In this document: positions 36,494-50,755 of the stretch, in pieces
Layout of the letters: the number at the start of each line of letters is the position of its first letter
Numbering within the stretch: position 1 is the first letter of the stretch
NCBI RefSeq assembly: GCF_001865015.1
Contig: NZ_MJGV01000046.1
Coordinates: 111,479-175,478, forward strand
Length of the DNA stretch: 64,000 nt
Reading direction: 5' to 3'
Source: Curtobacterium sp. MMLR14_010
GTDB taxonomy: Bacteria; Actinomycetota; Actinomycetes; Actinomycetales; Microbacteriaceae
The notes under the pieces: generated by a model
Told to the model about the DNA's origin: nothing
Database searches by the model: none
Seen by the model: the letters and a program-made list of their open reading frames with translations, nothing else
Made by a program: the position numbers and the translations under genes

Positions 36494-37674
36494 GCACGAC
36501 GACGGCGCAGGGCACCGGCGTCCGGACGCCGACCCGCACCGCCGAGGGCCGCCCCCGGCACCTCTACGAGATCGACGTCCTCCGCATCCTGACGTTCGCG
36601 TGCGTGATCGGCGTGCACACGACGAGCCACACGATGGCGTCGGACGACCTCGGGCTGGCCGGGCTCCTCGCGCTGCTGCACTTCACCCGGCTGGTGTTCT
36701 TCACCCTGACCGCGTTCGTGCTCGTCTACAGCTGGTCGATCCGCCCGAAGCCGATGTCGGTGTTCTGGCCGAAGCGCTTCCTGCTGGTCGGGGTGCCGTA
36801 CCTGGCGTGGTCGTTCGTGTACGTCGCCTCCGCGTGGCTGCTCGACTCGGGCCAGCGCGGGGACGTCCCGGCGCTCGTCGAGACCTACGCCACCGGGATC
36901 GTCACGGGCACGGCGAAGTACCACCTGTACTTCCTGCTCGTGACGATGCAGGTGTACCTGTTGCTCCCGGCGATCATGTGGCTCGTCCGGACCACGCGCC
37001 GCCACCACGTCACGGTGCTCGTCGTCAGCCTGCTCGTGCAGCTCGGCGTCTTCGCCGGCTACAAGTACTTCCCCTCGACCGACGCCTGGATGCACGGCTA
37101 CCAGAAGCAGTTCTTCTTCTCGTACGTCTTCTTCATCGTCTCGGGGGCGATCGCGGCCGACCACGCCGAGGGGTTCCTCGGGTTCGTGCGCACGCACCGA
37201 CGGGCGATCGGGTGGGCGTTCCTCGGCGGCGCGGTGCTGACGCTCGTCGTGTTCGTGGTCCAGATGGCGCTCGGCGACTCGGCCTACAAGGCCGGCACCC
37301 CGCTGCAGCCCGTCGAGGTGGTCTGGAGCACGCTCGTCTTCCTCGGCTTCCTCGCCGCGGGGGCGGCCTGGGCCGACCGTCGTGTCGCCGGCAGTCGCCT
37401 GGCGAAGGTCGTCGACTACGCCTCGGACCGCTCGTTCGGCATCTTCCTGAGCCACCCGCTGGTGATCTGGCTGCTCCTGTACGGCTCGAGCCCGCTCGAG
37501 GCACTCGTGCCGAAGCCCTGGCTGACCCTCGTGACGTACCTGCTCGTCGTGGTGCTCGCCGTCGCCGTCACCGAGGCCTTCCGCTGGACCCCGCTCAGCG
37601 TGCCGTTGACGGGGCGGCCGTCGCTCGCCGCGCGGGCGGCCCGCCAGGCGCGGGCCGCGAATCGCGCCCGCTAG
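36490..37674 (+). CDS. Acyltransferase-3 family membrane protein
   Basis: A 394-residue integral membrane protein with about ten helices from residue 30 to 375. The N-terminus has the family pattern YEIDVLRILTFACVIGVH, with D29, R32 and H43 in the positions expected of acyltransferase 3 (OafA-like) enzymes, which O-acylate sugars or other surface molecules across the membrane. It lacks an SGNH domain. A hydrophobic aromatic stretch QKQFFFSYVFFIVSG lies mid-protein. The GTG at 36490 overlaps the ligase stop, so the two are almost certainly cotranscribed. The acceptor is unknown. Confidence 0.85.
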   Translation: MSTTTAQGTGVRTPTRTAEGRPRHLYEIDVLRILTFACVIGVHTTSHTMASDDLGLAGLLALLHFTRLVFFTLTAFVLVYSWSIRPKPMSVFWPKRFLLVGVPYLAWSFVYVASAWLLDSGQRGDVPALVETYATGIVTGTAKYHLYFLLVTMQVYLLLPAIMWLVRTTRRHHVTVLVVSLLVQLGVFAGYKYFPSTDAWMHGYQKQFFFSYVFFIVSGAIAADHAEGFLGFVRTHRRAIGWAFLGGAVLTLVVFVVQMALGDSAYKAGTPLQPVEVVWSTLVFLGFLAAGAAWADRRVAGSRLAKVVDYASDRSFGIFLSHPLVIWLLLYGSSPLEALVPKPWLTLVTYLLVVVLAVAVTEAFRWTPLSVPLTGRPSLAARAARQARAANRAR

Positions 37675-37693
37675 GAACCTCCGGACCAACCGC

Positions 37694-37737
37694 CGGACTG
37701 GAGGCTCCTGGCGGCGCCGCCACGAGCCTCCCGTCCG
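37694..37737. terminator. Bidirectional hairpin between convergent genes (GGAGGC family)
   Basis: Arms GGAGGCTC and GAGCCTCC, with outer CGGAC/GTCCG (one mismatch) and an inner TGGCGG/CCGCCA stem. It lies between the converging acyltransferase and MFS genes and can end both transcripts. Confidence 0.7.
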
Positions 37738-37745
37738 TCCTGTGG

Positions 37746-39071
37746 TCAGGCCGAGCGCTGCTCGGCCTGCGGGATGCCGATCTCCAGCACGCCGTCGGTG
37801 GAGGTGAGCCGCTGCGGCTTCATGAACCACGCGACGACGGCCGCTGCGCCCAGCAGCGCGCAGGACAGCGCGAACGGCAGCTGCCAGCCCGATGCGTCGA
37901 CGAGCACGCCGAAGACGATCGGCGAGAGGACGCCGGCGACGCCGAAGCCGGTGTTCATGAAGCCCGACGCCGTCCCGGACCACTGCGGGGCGACGTCCAT
38001 CGGGATCGCCCAGAGGTTGGCGTTGCAGAGCTCGAGGAAGAAGAACGAGAGGGCGAGCGAGATCGTCGCCACGAGCAGCCCCTGCCCGATCACGAGCGGC
38101 ACCAGGCAGACGAGCGACCCCCCGAGCCCGACGACGAGGATGGCCCGGCGGGCGGTCCGGGTGTCGCCGCCGCGGTGGATGATGCGGTCACTGAGCATGC
38201 CGCCGACGGTGTCACCGACGACGCCCGCGAGCAGGATGAGCGTGGTGAAGAGGGCGAAGTCGCCGATCTCCAGGCCGTACGTCGAGCTGAGGAACGTCGG
38301 CAGCCAGGTGAGGAACACCCAGAGGGTCCAGCCGTAGCCGAAGTCCACGAAGGTGACGGGCAGGATCTGCTTCGCCATCTGGCGCCACGGCACGGGCGGC
38401 CGGGTCGCGCGGGTCTCGACCGGCGGGAGCTCGTCGAGTTCGACCTGCGTGATGCCCTTCGCGGACTCGGGCTTGTCCCGGAACAGGAACCACCAGGCGA
38501 TCGCCCAGGCGAAGGACAGCACGGCGGTGGCGAAGAACGCCAGACGCCAGCCACTGATCGCGATGAAGTACGCGACGACGAGGGGCGCGAGGGCGTTGCC
38601 GAGCCGTGCTGCGGAGTGCACGACGCCCTGGGCGAAGCCGTTGCGGTCGCGGGGGATCCAGCGGCTCATCGCCTGCGTGGCGGTGGGGAACGCGGCCGCC
38701 TCGCTCAGGCCGAGCAGCGCGCGGGCGGCGAACAGCGTCCAGAAGCCCACGGCGAACCCGGTCCAGAGCGTCGCGACGCCCCAGATGACCGTGATGACGA
38801 AGAGCGCTTTACGGGGGCCGAACTTCTCGCTGATCGTCCCGCCGAACACCTGGAGCAGGGCGTACGGCAGCGAGAACGCAGCGACGATGACGCCCGCGGT
38901 GGTCTCGGTGAAGCCGAACTCCTCGGTGATGTGGGGGAGCGCGGTCGAGATGTTGGTGCGGTCGATGTACGAGATCGCGTACATGAAGCACAGCAGCAGG
39001 AGCACGCGGCCACGGATGCGTCCGCGGAACGGGGTCGCCTTGGCTGGTGCGGCGGGGGTCGCCGTCGTCAT
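37746..39071 (-). CDS. MFS transporter, ACS (anion:cation symporter)-like
   Basis: A 441-residue protein with 12 predicted helices. YAISYIDRTNISTALPHI near residues 32-49 and the loop 2-3 motif GGTISEKFGPRKA are characteristic of the ACS family, which takes up hexuronates, glucarate, galactonate or other organic anions. A long central cytoplasmic loop (about 198-230) divides the two halves. The short charged ends have no sorting signal. The gene stands alone, divergent from uvrB, with no catabolic genes to reveal its substrate. Confidence 0.85.
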   Translation of the reverse strand: MTTATPAAPAKATPFRGRIRGRVLLLLCFMYAISYIDRTNISTALPHITEEFGFTETTAGVIVAAFSLPYALLQVFGGTISEKFGPRKALFVITVIWGVATLWTGFAVGFWTLFAARALLGLSEAAAFPTATQAMSRWIPRDRNGFAQGVVHSAARLGNALAPLVVAYFIAISGWRLAFFATAVLSFAWAIAWWFLFRDKPESAKGITQVELDELPPVETRATRPPVPWRQMAKQILPVTFVDFGYGWTLWVFLTWLPTFLSSTYGLEIGDFALFTTLILLAGVVGDTVGGMLSDRIIHRGGDTRTARRAILVVGLGGSLVCLVPLVIGQGLLVATISLALSFFFLELCNANLWAIPMDVAPQWSGTASGFMNTGFGVAGVLSPIVFGVLVDASGWQLPFALSCALLGAAAVVAWFMKPQRLTSTDGVLEIGIPQAEQRSA

Positions 39072-39206
39072 GGGTGAGTGCCTCTTCGGGGAATGCGGTC
39101 GAGCCGGGTCGCTGAACAGACGGAACGGTAGGAGTGATCCCTATCAGCGTCCTTGGAGGGCGCTCTCCGCGGACGATACGCCCGGGCTGCTGTCGGTGGG
39201 CGCGCA

Positions 39207-39212
39207 TAGCAT
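39207..39212 (+). promoter_or_regulatory. Predicted -10 box (TAGCAT) of a leaderless uvrB transcript
   Basis: TAGCAT ends 6 bases before the uvrB ATG. I looked for an actinobacterial LexA site (TCGAAC-N4-GTTCGA) in 39072-39218 and found none. Confidence 0.5.
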
Positions 39213-39218
39213 TGACGC

Positions 39219-41309
39219 ATGGCAGTTGCAGTCAAACCGGTCCGATCGGTCCGTCCGTTCGAGGTGATCAGCGAGTACTCGCCGAGCGGTGACCAGCCCG
39301 CCGCGATCGCCGAGCTCGCGGGGCGCATCAACGCGGGTGAGACCGACGTGGTGCTCCTCGGCGCGACCGGTACGGGCAAGTCGGCGACGACCGCCTGGCT
39401 CATCGAGCAGGTGCAGCGCCCGACGCTCGTGCTCGCGCACAACAAGACCCTCGCGGCGCAGCTCGCGACGGAGTTCCGCAGCCTGCTGCCGGAGAACGCG
39501 ATCGAGTACTTCGTCTCGTACTACGACTACTACCAGCCAGAGGCCTACGTCCCGCAGACGGACACCTTCATCGAGAAGGACTCCTCGGTCAACGCCGAGG
39601 TCGAGCGCCTCCGGCACTCCACGACGAACTCGCTGCTCAGCCGGCGCGACGTCGTCGTGGTCTCGACCGTCTCCTGCATCTACGGTCTCGGCACGCCCGA
39701 GCAGTACATGAACGCGTCGGTGGCGCTGTCGGTCGGGCAGGAGATCTCCCGAGACCAGCTCGTCCGCCGCTTCGTCGCCATGCAGTACCAGCGCAACGAC
39801 GTCGACTTCGCCCGCGGCACCTTCCGGGTACGCGGCGACACCATCGAGATCATCCCGATGTACGAAGAGCACGCGATCCGCATCGAGATGTTCGGTGACG
39901 AGATCGAGGCCCTCAGCTCGCTGCACCCCCTGACCGGCAACGTCATCGACGACCTCCCCGCGGTGTCGATCTTCCCTGCGTCGCACTACGTCGCTGACAC
40001 CGACGTCATGCACCGGGCGATCGGCACCATCAAGGAGGAGTTGGCCGAGCGCCTCGCCGAGCTCGAAGGTCAGGGCAAGCTGCTCGAGGCCCAGCGACTC
40101 CGGATGCGCACCACGTTCGACATCGAGATGATGGAGCAGATCGGCTTCTGCTCGGGCATCGAGAACTACTCCCGGCACGTCGACGGCCGGATGCCCGGGG
40201 AGGCCCCCCACTGCCTCCTCGACTACTTCGCCGACGACTTCCTCATCGTGATCGACGAGTCCCACGTGACCGTGCCGCAGATCGGCGCGATGTACGAGGG
40301 CGACGCCTCCCGCAAGCGCACCCTGGTCGAGCACGGCTTCCGGCTCCCCAGCGCGATGGACAACCGCCCGCTCAAGTGGGAGGAGTTCCTCGAGCGCGCC
40401 GGGCAGAAGGTCTTCCTGTCGGCGACCCCCGGCAAGTACGAGCTCGGCATCACCGACAGCGTCGTCGAGCAGATCATCCGCCCGACGGGCCTGATCGACC
40501 CCGAGATCGTGGTGAAGCCGTCCGACGGCCAGATCGACGACCTGCTCGAGGAGATCCGGCAGCGCGTCGAGAAGGACGAGCGCGTCCTCGTCACGACGCT
40601 GACCAAGCGCATGGCCGAGGAGCTGACCGACTTCCTCGGCAACGCCGGGGTCCGGGTCCGGTACCTGCACTCCGACGTCGACACGCTGAAGCGCGTCGAG
40701 CTCCTGACGGAGCTTCGTCAGGGCGTCTACGACGTGCTCGTCGGCATCAACCTGCTCCGAGAGGGCCTCGACCTGCCCGAGGTCTCCCTCGTGGCGATCC
40801 TCGACGCCGACAAGGAGGGCTTCCTGCGCTCGGCCACGTCGCTCATCCAGACCATCGGCCGTGCGGCGCGCAACGTCTCCGGTCAGGTGCTCATGTACGC
40901 CGACAAGATGACCGCCTCGATGGCCCAGGCGATCGAGGAGACCGACCGCCGCCGCGAGAAGCAGGTGGCGTACAACCTCGAGCACGGCATCGACCCGCAG
41001 CCCCTCCGGAAGAAGATCGGCGACATCACCGAGCAGCTCAACCGGGAGAACGAGGACACCCAAGAGCTCCTCGAGCGCCGCGGTGGCGGCGTGCGCGACG
41101 GTCGTCGAGCGCCCACGCCGAACCTCAAGCGCACGGGCATCGCCGGCGAGGGCGCCACCCAGCTCGAGGCCACGATCGCGGACCTCAACGACCAGATGCT
41201 GCAGGCCGCGGCCGAGCTGAAGTTCGAGCTGGCGGGCCGGCTGCGCGACGAGGTCCAGGACCTCAAGAAGGCGCTCCGGCAGATGGAGTCGGCGGGGCAT
41301 GTCAACTGA
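39219..41309 (+). CDS. uvrB: UvrABC system protein B
   Basis: Damage-verification helicase of nucleotide excision repair. At 696 residues it has Walker A GATGTGKS at 48-55, the DNA-gripping beta-hairpin in [16 protein letters not shown] (about 101-116), Walker B DESH near residue 346, and helicase motifs V and VI ([23 protein letters not shown]). The UVR/UvrC-binding helix pair is at the C-terminus (about 650-690). ATG 39219 gives the normal N-terminus. It overlaps the SDR gene by 11 bases. Confidence 0.97.
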   Translation: MAVAVKPVRSVRPFEVISEYSPSGDQPAAIAELAGRINAGETDVVLLGATGTGKSATTAWLIEQVQRPTLVLAHNKTLAAQLATEFRSLLPENAIEYFVSYYDYYQPEAYVPQTDTFIEKDSSVNAEVERLRHSTTNSLLSRRDVVVVSTVSCIYGLGTPEQYMNASVALSVGQEISRDQLVRRFVAMQYQRNDVDFARGTFRVRGDTIEIIPMYEEHAIRIEMFGDEIEALSSLHPLTGNVIDDLPAVSIFPASHYVADTDVMHRAIGTIKEELAERLAELEGQGKLLEAQRLRMRTTFDIEMMEQIGFCSGIENYSRHVDGRMPGEAPHCLLDYFADDFLIVIDESHVTVPQIGAMYEGDASRKRTLVEHGFRLPSAMDNRPLKWEEFLERAGQKVFLSATPGKYELGITDSVVEQIIRPTGLIDPEIVVKPSDGQIDDLLEEIRQRVEKDERVLVTTLTKRMAEELTDFLGNAGVRVRYLHSDVDTLKRVELLTELRQGVYDVLVGINLLREGLDLPEVSLVAILDADKEGFLRSATSLIQTIGRAARNVSGQVLMYADKMTASMAQAIEETDRRREKQVAYNLEHGIDPQPLRKKIGDITEQLNRENEDTQELLERRGGGVRDGRRAPTPNLKRTGIAGEGATQLEATIADLNDQMLQAAAELKFELAGRLRDEVQDLKKALRQMESAGHVN

Positions 41310-42264
41310 GGACGCCCCGGCCACGGCCGGGCTGGGCAGCCCGGCGGCGGCCGGCCTGGGCACCGCGGCCAAGACCGTCGTCGTCACGGGCGCGAGCGCT
41401 GGTCTCGGGTACCACGCGGCCGAGCAGCTGGCGCGGGCCGGGCACCGCGTCGTGCTCGCGACCCGCAGCCCCGAGCGGGCGGCAGCGGCGGAGCGCAGCA
41501 TCCGGCAGCACGTGCCAGCGGCCGACCTCACGCAGCTGCACGTCGACCTCGCGGACCTCGACAGCGTCCGCACGGCCGCCGACCAGCTCCAGGCCCTGGG
41601 GCCGATCGACGCGCTGGTGAACAACGCGGGCGTCGTGGGGTCGAGCACCGAGCGCCGCACCGCACAGGGCGTGGAGCTGCAGGTCGGGACGAACCACCTC
41701 GGGCACTTCGCCCTCACCGGCCTCGTCCTGCCGCTGCTCGAGCGCACCGCGGGCCGGGTCGTGCACCTCGGGTCCATCGCCCACCGCTGGGCATCGCTCG
41801 ACCACCGCGACCCGCTGGGCGTCGGGCACTACTCCAGCTACCGGCAGTACGGCCGCAGCAAGCTCGCGGTGATGCTGTTCGGCTTCGAGCTGGCGGAACG
41901 ACTGGCCGACGCCGGTTCCGCGGTGTCGAGCGTCGTCGCGCACCCGGGCCTGGCGCTCGAGGCCCTCTCGCCGGCCCGCCCCGACGTCGCACCGGCGCGG
42001 AGCGAACCCGGCTGGACCCGCCCCGGGCAGCGGCTGTACGCCCAGGGCAAGGACGACGGCGCGCTGCCCCTCGTCCACGCGGCCGTCGGCGACGACGTCC
42101 GCTCGGGGGAGTACTGGGGTCCGAACGGTGCGTTCCAGCTGCGCGGTCCCGCGACCGTCGTCCGAGCGGAACCTCGGGCCCACGACCGCACCGAGGCAGC
42201 ACGGCTCTGGCACGCCAGCGAGCAGGTCTCCGGGGTGGCGTTCGCTCTCGACGCATTCGTGTGA
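41299..42264 (+). CDS. Short-chain dehydrogenase/reductase
   Basis: A 321-residue SDR with the NAD(P)-binding TGASAGLG (30-37), NNAG (107-110) and catalytic S158, Y183 and K187 (YGRSK). Arg 55 after the second strand (LATRSPERA) suggests NADPH preference. The length and the segment [16 protein letters not shown] resemble retinol-dehydrogenase/WWOX-like oxidoreductases. An Ala/Gly-rich N-terminal extension of about 25 residues precedes the Rossmann fold and overlaps the uvrB tail, so an internal start is possible. The substrate is unknown. It sits between uvrB and uvrA. Confidence 0.85.
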   Translation: MSTEDAPATAGLGSPAAAGLGTAAKTVVVTGASAGLGYHAAEQLARAGHRVVLATRSPERAAAAERSIRQHVPAADLTQLHVDLADLDSVRTAADQLQALGPIDALVNNAGVVGSSTERRTAQGVELQVGTNHLGHFALTGLVLPLLERTAGRVVHLGSIAHRWASLDHRDPLGVGHYSSYRQYGRSKLAVMLFGFELAERLADAGSAVSSVVAHPGLALEALSPARPDVAPARSEPGWTRPGQRLYAQGKDDGALPLVHAAVGDDVRSGEYWGPNGAFQLRGPATVVRAEPRAHDRTEAARLWHASEQVSGVAFALDAFV

Positions 42265-42298
42265 GGCCCTCGGGTCGGCGAATGTCGGAGCCGGTTCG

Positions 42299-42304
42299 TA
42301 CAAT
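42299..42304 (+). promoter_or_regulatory. Predicted -10 box (TACAAT) of uvrA
   Basis: TACAAT lies 5 bases before GTG 42310 and 8 before ATG 42313, so initiation would give a leaderless or nearly leaderless uvrA mRNA. No clear LexA box is seen in the 45-base gap; a GGTTCGTA half-site overlaps the hexamer, but its partner is missing. Confidence 0.5.
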
Positions 42305-42312
42305 CGTCGGTG

Positions 42313-45378
<3,066 letters not shown>

Positions 45379-47484
45379 GTGGCGGACACCGTCTCGTGGC
45401 GTCCGAAGGCGGGGGAGATCCCGACCGACCCGGGCGTCTACCGCTGGCGTGACGGCAACGGTCGGGTGCTCTACGTCGGCAAGGCGAAGAACCTCCGCGC
45501 CCGCCTGAGCAACTACTTCGCCCCGCTGCCCACGCTCCACGAACGCACCCGGCGGATGGTCCTCACCGCTCGCAGCGTCGAGTGGACGACGGTCGGCTCG
45601 GACATCGAGGCCCTGCAGCTCGAGTACACCTGGATCAAGGAGTTCGACCCGCCCTTCAACGTCAAGTTCCGGGACGACAAGTCGTACCCGTACATGGCGA
45701 TCACGCTCGGGGACGAAGCCCCGCGGGTCATGGTCACGCGCAACCGGAAGATCCGGGGCGCGAAGTACTTCGGTCCCTACCCGAAGATCTGGGCCGTGCA
45801 CGACACCATCGACCTGATGATCAAGGTGTTCCCGATCCGCACGTGCTCGGACTCCTCGTACAAGCGCGCCATGCAGACGGGCAAGCCCTGCTTCCCCGGG
45901 CAGATCGGCAAGTGCGGTGGGCCGTGCTCGCAGCGGGTCACGATCGCCGAGCACCGCGCGATGGTCGAGGAGTTCGTCCGCTTCATGGGCAGCTACGACC
46001 GCCGCATCATCACGCAGCTGCGGCAGCGGATGGGAGCATCCGCCGACGCGATGCAGTACGAGCAGGCCGCAAGGTTCCGCGACCAGGTCGAGGCCCTCGA
46101 GGCCGTGCTCGAGAAGTCCGCCGTGGTGCTCAAGGACTCGGTCGACCTCGACCTGTTCGGCATCGCCGAGGACGAGCTCGCAGCCGCGGTCCAGCTGTTC
46201 TCCGTCCGCGGCGGCCGCATCCGCGGTGTGCGGGGCTGGGTCGTCGACAAGGAGCTCGACATCAGCACCGGCGACCTCGTCGAGCAGATCGTCCAGGGCG
46301 TCTACGCCGACGGCGAGCTGGCGCCCCAGACCGCCGGGGCACTGACCAGTCCGAGCATGGAGGAGCCCCCGCGCGAGGTCGTCGTGCCCGAGCTCCCCGA
46401 GGACGCCGACGCCCTGCAGCAGTGGCTCAGCGACCGCCGAGGTGGGCGTGGCACGAAGCTCAGCACCGCGCAGCGCGGTGACCGAGCCGGGCTCGCCCGT
46501 ACGGCTTCGCAGAACGCGCAGCAGGCCCTCATGCTCTACAAGACGAAGCGCTCTGCCGACTACACCACCCGCGCTGCGGCCCTGGCCGACATCCAGGAGG
46601 CCCTGGGCATGTCCGAGGCGCCGCTGCGCATGGAGTGCTACGACATCTCGCACCTGCAGGGCACCAACGTGGTCGCCTCGATGGTGGTGTTCGAGGACGG
46701 CCTGCCGCGCAAGGACCAGTACCGTCGCTACTCGATCGCCGAGACCCGCGACGACACCGACAGCATGCACCAGGTGCTGACCCGTCGGCTCGCGCGGCTC
46801 GACGAGGACGCCGAGCTGCCGGACCAGCCCGACCACAACGCGGACGGCGTCGTGGCGGTCGAGAAGCCGACCAAGCGGTTCGCGTACCGCCCGCAGCTGC
46901 TCATCGTCGACGGCGGCCAGCCCCAGGTGGCGGCCGCCAAGCGTGCGATGGACGAGGCTGGCGTCACCGACATCGCGCTCGTCGGCATCGCCAAGCGGCT
47001 CGAGGAGCTCTGGTTGCCGGACGACGACTTCCCGGTGATCCTGCCGCGCAACTCCGAGGCGCTGTTCCTCATCCAACGCATCCGCGACGAGGCCCACCGC
47101 TTCGCGATCACGCACCAGCGCGGCCGCCGCAAGCGCGACGTCCGCACGCAGCTGTCCGAGATCCCGGGCCTCGGCCCGAGCCGGGTCAGCGCGCTGCTGA
47201 AGCACTTCGGCTCGGTGGCGCGGCTCCGCGGTGCCACCGCTGAGGAGATCGGCGTGGTGCCCGGCATCGGCCCCGCCACGGCCGCCGCGGTCGTCCGCAA
47301 GCTGCAGACCGTCCCGACGAGCACGCCGACGGGGGAGTCCCCGGCCGAGCCGACCAGCGCGACCGGTCCGACGAGCGCCGGGGACGCAGACGCGTCCGCC
47401 TCCGCAGAGTCGACGGACGACCGGACGGGAGGCCCGGTGCGGGTCCCCGAGGTGACCAGCGACGGTCCGATGCTGCCGTCGTGA
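45379..47484 (+). CDS. uvrC: UvrABC system protein C
   Basis: Makes the dual incision in excision repair. At 701 residues it has the GIY-YIG nuclease (GVYRWR at 19-24, [11 protein letters not shown] at 33-43), a zinc/Fe-S-type cysteine cluster in [13 protein letters not shown], a UVR domain (about 205-240), the RNase H-like nuclease with CYDISH and IVDGGQPQ, and tandem helix-hairpin-helix motifs (about 595-650). GTG 45379 starts with no gap after the uvrA stop. The last 50 residues are a low-complexity tail in which residues 682-686 (RTGGP) come from a GGAGGC repeat arm. Confidence 0.96.
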   Translation: MADTVSWRPKAGEIPTDPGVYRWRDGNGRVLYVGKAKNLRARLSNYFAPLPTLHERTRRMVLTARSVEWTTVGSDIEALQLEYTWIKEFDPPFNVKFRDDKSYPYMAITLGDEAPRVMVTRNRKIRGAKYFGPYPKIWAVHDTIDLMIKVFPIRTCSDSSYKRAMQTGKPCFPGQIGKCGGPCSQRVTIAEHRAMVEEFVRFMGSYDRRIITQLRQRMGASADAMQYEQAARFRDQVEALEAVLEKSAVVLKDSVDLDLFGIAEDELAAAVQLFSVRGGRIRGVRGWVVDKELDISTGDLVEQIVQGVYADGELAPQTAGALTSPSMEEPPREVVVPELPEDADALQQWLSDRRGGRGTKLSTAQRGDRAGLARTASQNAQQALMLYKTKRSADYTTRAAALADIQEALGMSEAPLRMECYDISHLQGTNVVASMVVFEDGLPRKDQYRRYSIAETRDDTDSMHQVLTRRLARLDEDAELPDQPDHNADGVVAVEKPTKRFAYRPQLLIVDGGQPQVAAAKRAMDEAGVTDIALVGIAKRLEELWLPDDDFPVILPRNSEALFLIQRIRDEAHRFAITHQRGRRKRDVRTQLSEIPGLGPSRVSALLKHFGSVARLRGATAEEIGVVPGIGPATAAAVVRKLQTVPTSTPTGESPAEPTSATGPTSAGDADASASAESTDDRTGGPVRVPEVTSDGPMLPS

Positions 47485-47508
47485 CGCCACCACGAGCCTC
47501 CAGACCGG
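47421..47508 (+). terminator. Long GGAGGC-family inverted repeat spanning the uvrC stop codon
   Basis: The left arm CCGGACGGGAGGC (47421-47433) is inside the uvrC reading frame; the right arm GCCTCCAGACCGG (47496-47508) is downstream of the stop at 47482-47484. They pair over 13 positions with two mismatches, enclosing 62 bases. The left arm continues CCGGTGC as in the trpA and tkt/tal hairpins. It is a weaker terminator than the others. Confidence 0.5.
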
Positions 47509-47534
47509 CCGGTCCGCTCGCCCGTGCCGGACGG

Positions 47535-47540
47535 TAGCCT
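47535..47540 (+). promoter_or_regulatory. Possible -10 box (TAGCCT) of rapZ
   Basis: TAGCCT lies after the uvrC inverted repeat and about 93 bases before the rapZ ATG. No -35 box is recognisable. The rest of 47541-47633 is a GC-rich leader with no feature I can name. Confidence 0.35.
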
Positions 47541-47633
47541 TGACGCCGAGCCACCAGACCCCGGCCCGCTCTGCGGGCCACCGGACCACTCGGGCGACGC
47601 GCCCGGGCAGCGACGACGGAGCACATCTCCCAG

Positions 47634-48521
47634 ATGACGGACACCGAACCGAAGCCCCAGCACGACGTCCTCATCGTCACCGGGATGTCGGGCGCCGGTC
47701 GCTCGACGGTCGGCAAGGCGCTCGAGGACCTCGACTGGTACGTCGTCGACAACCTGCCGACGCAGATGCTCGGACCGCTCACCGACCTGGCCGACCGCGC
47801 CGGGGAGAAGATCCCGAAGCTCGCCGCGGTGGTGGACGTCCGCGGTGGGCGGTACTTCACCGCACCGGAGCACGCCGTCGAGCAGCTCCGCGCGAGCACC
47901 TCGGCGCGGGTCCGCGTGCTGTTCCTCGAAGCGACCGACCAGGTCCTCGTGCGACGGTTCGAGCAGGTGCGCCGACCCCACCCGCTCCAGGGCGAGGACA
48001 CCCTCCTCGACGGCATCGCGCGCGAGCGCACCCGGCTGCTCGGGCTGCGCGAGGCCTCCGACGTGATCATCGACACGTCCGACCTGAACATCCACCAACT
48101 CGCGAACACCATCACCGAGAAGTTCGCCGAGGACCGCTTCACCGGTGTCCAGGTGACGCTGATGAGCTTCGGCTTCAAGTACGGGCTGCCGACGGACGCC
48201 GACATGGTCGCCGACGTGCGTTTCATCCCGAACCCCTACTGGGTGCCGGAACTGCGTGAGCACACCGGTCTCGACGAGCCGGTCTCGGAGTACGTGCTGG
48301 CCCAGTCGGGCGCCCGGGTGTTCGTCGACCGGTACGCGTCCGTGCTCGAGCCCGTGCTCGCCGGATACCAGCGCGAGAACAAAAGACACGCTACGATCGC
48401 CATCGGCTGTACCGGCGGGAAGCACCGCTCGGTCGCCATCGTCGCCGAGTTGGCGAGCGTCCTCCGCGGGATGCCCAACGTCGCCGTGCGTGTGAAGAAC
48501 CGAGATCTCGGCCGGGAGTGA
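47634..48521 (+). CDS. rapZ: RapZ/YvcJ family nucleotide-binding protein
   Basis: A 295-residue P-loop protein: GMSGAGRS at 17-24 (Arg replacing the Walker A Lys, which is usual in this family), a VVDVRGG strand near 80, and the conserved C-terminal [11 protein letters not shown]. coli RapZ controls GlmS through sRNA decay; the role in Gram-positives is not settled, though the gene is nearly always beside whiA. ATG 47634 has GGAG upstream. Unlike in many actinobacteria and Bacillus, no yvcK-type gene separates it from whiA. Confidence 0.92.
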   Translation: MTDTEPKPQHDVLIVTGMSGAGRSTVGKALEDLDWYVVDNLPTQMLGPLTDLADRAGEKIPKLAAVVDVRGGRYFTAPEHAVEQLRASTSARVRVLFLEATDQVLVRRFEQVRRPHPLQGEDTLLDGIARERTRLLGLREASDVIIDTSDLNIHQLANTITEKFAEDRFTGVQVTLMSFGFKYGLPTDADMVADVRFIPNPYWVPELREHTGLDEPVSEYVLAQSGARVFVDRYASVLEPVLAGYQRENKRHATIAIGCTGGKHRSVAIVAELASVLRGMPNVAVRVKNRDLGRE

Positions 48522-48599
48522 CCGTCCCACCGGCCGCTGCACACGGGTGCGCCAACGGGACCGACGAGCCCCACCACCAGAAACGTTAGGAATGATGCT

Positions 48600-49580
48600 G
48601 TGCCGTTGACTGCCGAGGTCAAGGACGAACTGGCCAGGGTCGTCGTGGGCCGCAACACGGTCCGTGCCGCCGAACTCGCGACGATCCTCCGGTTCGCGGG
48701 TGGCCTGCACGTCATCTCCGGCAGGATCGCCGTCGAGGTCGAGCTCGACACCCGGATCATCGTGCACCGCGTGCGCAAGGACCTCGCCGAGCTCTACGGC
48801 GTGCGGAGCGAGGCCTCGGTCGGCTCGACCGCCTCGGCTCGTCGCGGCACCCGCTACCTGGTCCGCGTGCTCGAGGCGGGGGAGACCCTCGCCCGGCAGA
48901 CCGGCCTGATGGACGCCCGTCGTCGTCCCGTGCGTGGGCTCCCGAACCGCCTCACCACGGGCAACCGCGAGGACCTGGCCGCCATCTGGCGCGGCGCGTT
49001 CCTCGCCGCCGGCACCCTGACCGACCCGGGCCGAGCCGCTGCGCTCGAGGTCACCTGCCCGGGCAACGAGGCGGCGATGGCCCTGGTGGGAGCCGCGTCA
49101 CGTCTCGGCATCGCCGCGAAGGGCCGCGAGGTCCGCGGGGTGCACCGCGTCGTCATCCGCGACGGCGAGGCCATCGGGCAGATGCTCACCGTGATGGGGG
49201 CTGCGCGCACCACCTCCGAGTGGGAGGAGATGCGCCAGCGCCGCGAGGTCCGTGCCACCGCCAACCGCCTGGTGAACTTCGACGACGCCAACCTCCGTCG
49301 CTCCGCGCAGGCCGCCGTCGCCGCGTGCGCCCGGGTCGAGCGCGCGCTCGAGATCCTCGGCGACGAGGTCCCCGACCACCTGCAGTACGCCGGTTCGCTC
49401 CGCCTGCAGCACCGTGACGCCTCGCTCGACGAGCTCGGTCAGCACGCGGACCCGCCCATGACGAAGGACGCCATCGCCGGCCGCATCCGCCGGCTCCTGG
49501 CGATGGCCGACAAGCGCGCCGTTGAGCTCGACATCCCGGGCACCGAGGCCAGCGTGCCGGAGGAGCTCGAGGGCGTCTGA
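48600..49580 (+). CDS. whiA: DNA-binding protein WhiA
   Basis: A 326-residue sporulation/division regulator with the N-terminal LAGLIDADG-homing-endonuclease-like domain (about 1-200; [21 protein letters not shown] marks it) and a C-terminal helix-turn-helix (about 240-320; [25 protein letters not shown] region). In Streptomyces it acts with WhiB; non-sporulating actinobacteria retain it for division control. The GTG at 48600 is preceded by TTAGGAA; two nearby ATGs are out of frame. It is 78 bases from rapZ. Confidence 0.95.
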   Translation: MPLTAEVKDELARVVVGRNTVRAAELATILRFAGGLHVISGRIAVEVELDTRIIVHRVRKDLAELYGVRSEASVGSTASARRGTRYLVRVLEAGETLARQTGLMDARRRPVRGLPNRLTTGNREDLAAIWRGAFLAAGTLTDPGRAAALEVTCPGNEAAMALVGAASRLGIAAKGREVRGVHRVVIRDGEAIGQMLTVMGAARTTSEWEEMRQRREVRATANRLVNFDDANLRRSAQAAVAACARVERALEILGDEVPDHLQYAGSLRLQHRDASLDELGQHADPPMTKDAIAGRIRRLLAMADKRAVELDIPGTEASVPEELEGV

Positions 49581-49627
49581 CGTCCGCTGCACGGTCGACG
49601 TCGTCCAGGCGGCGTGTGGGGCTCTGA

Positions 49628-50752
<1,125 letters not shown>

Positions 50753-50755
50753 CAC

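Noticed and set aside
42265..42312. LexA/SOS box before uvrA
   Set aside because: Only a half-site like GGTTCGTA is present. The partner TCGAAC at 4-base spacing is missing, and no site is seen before uvrB either.
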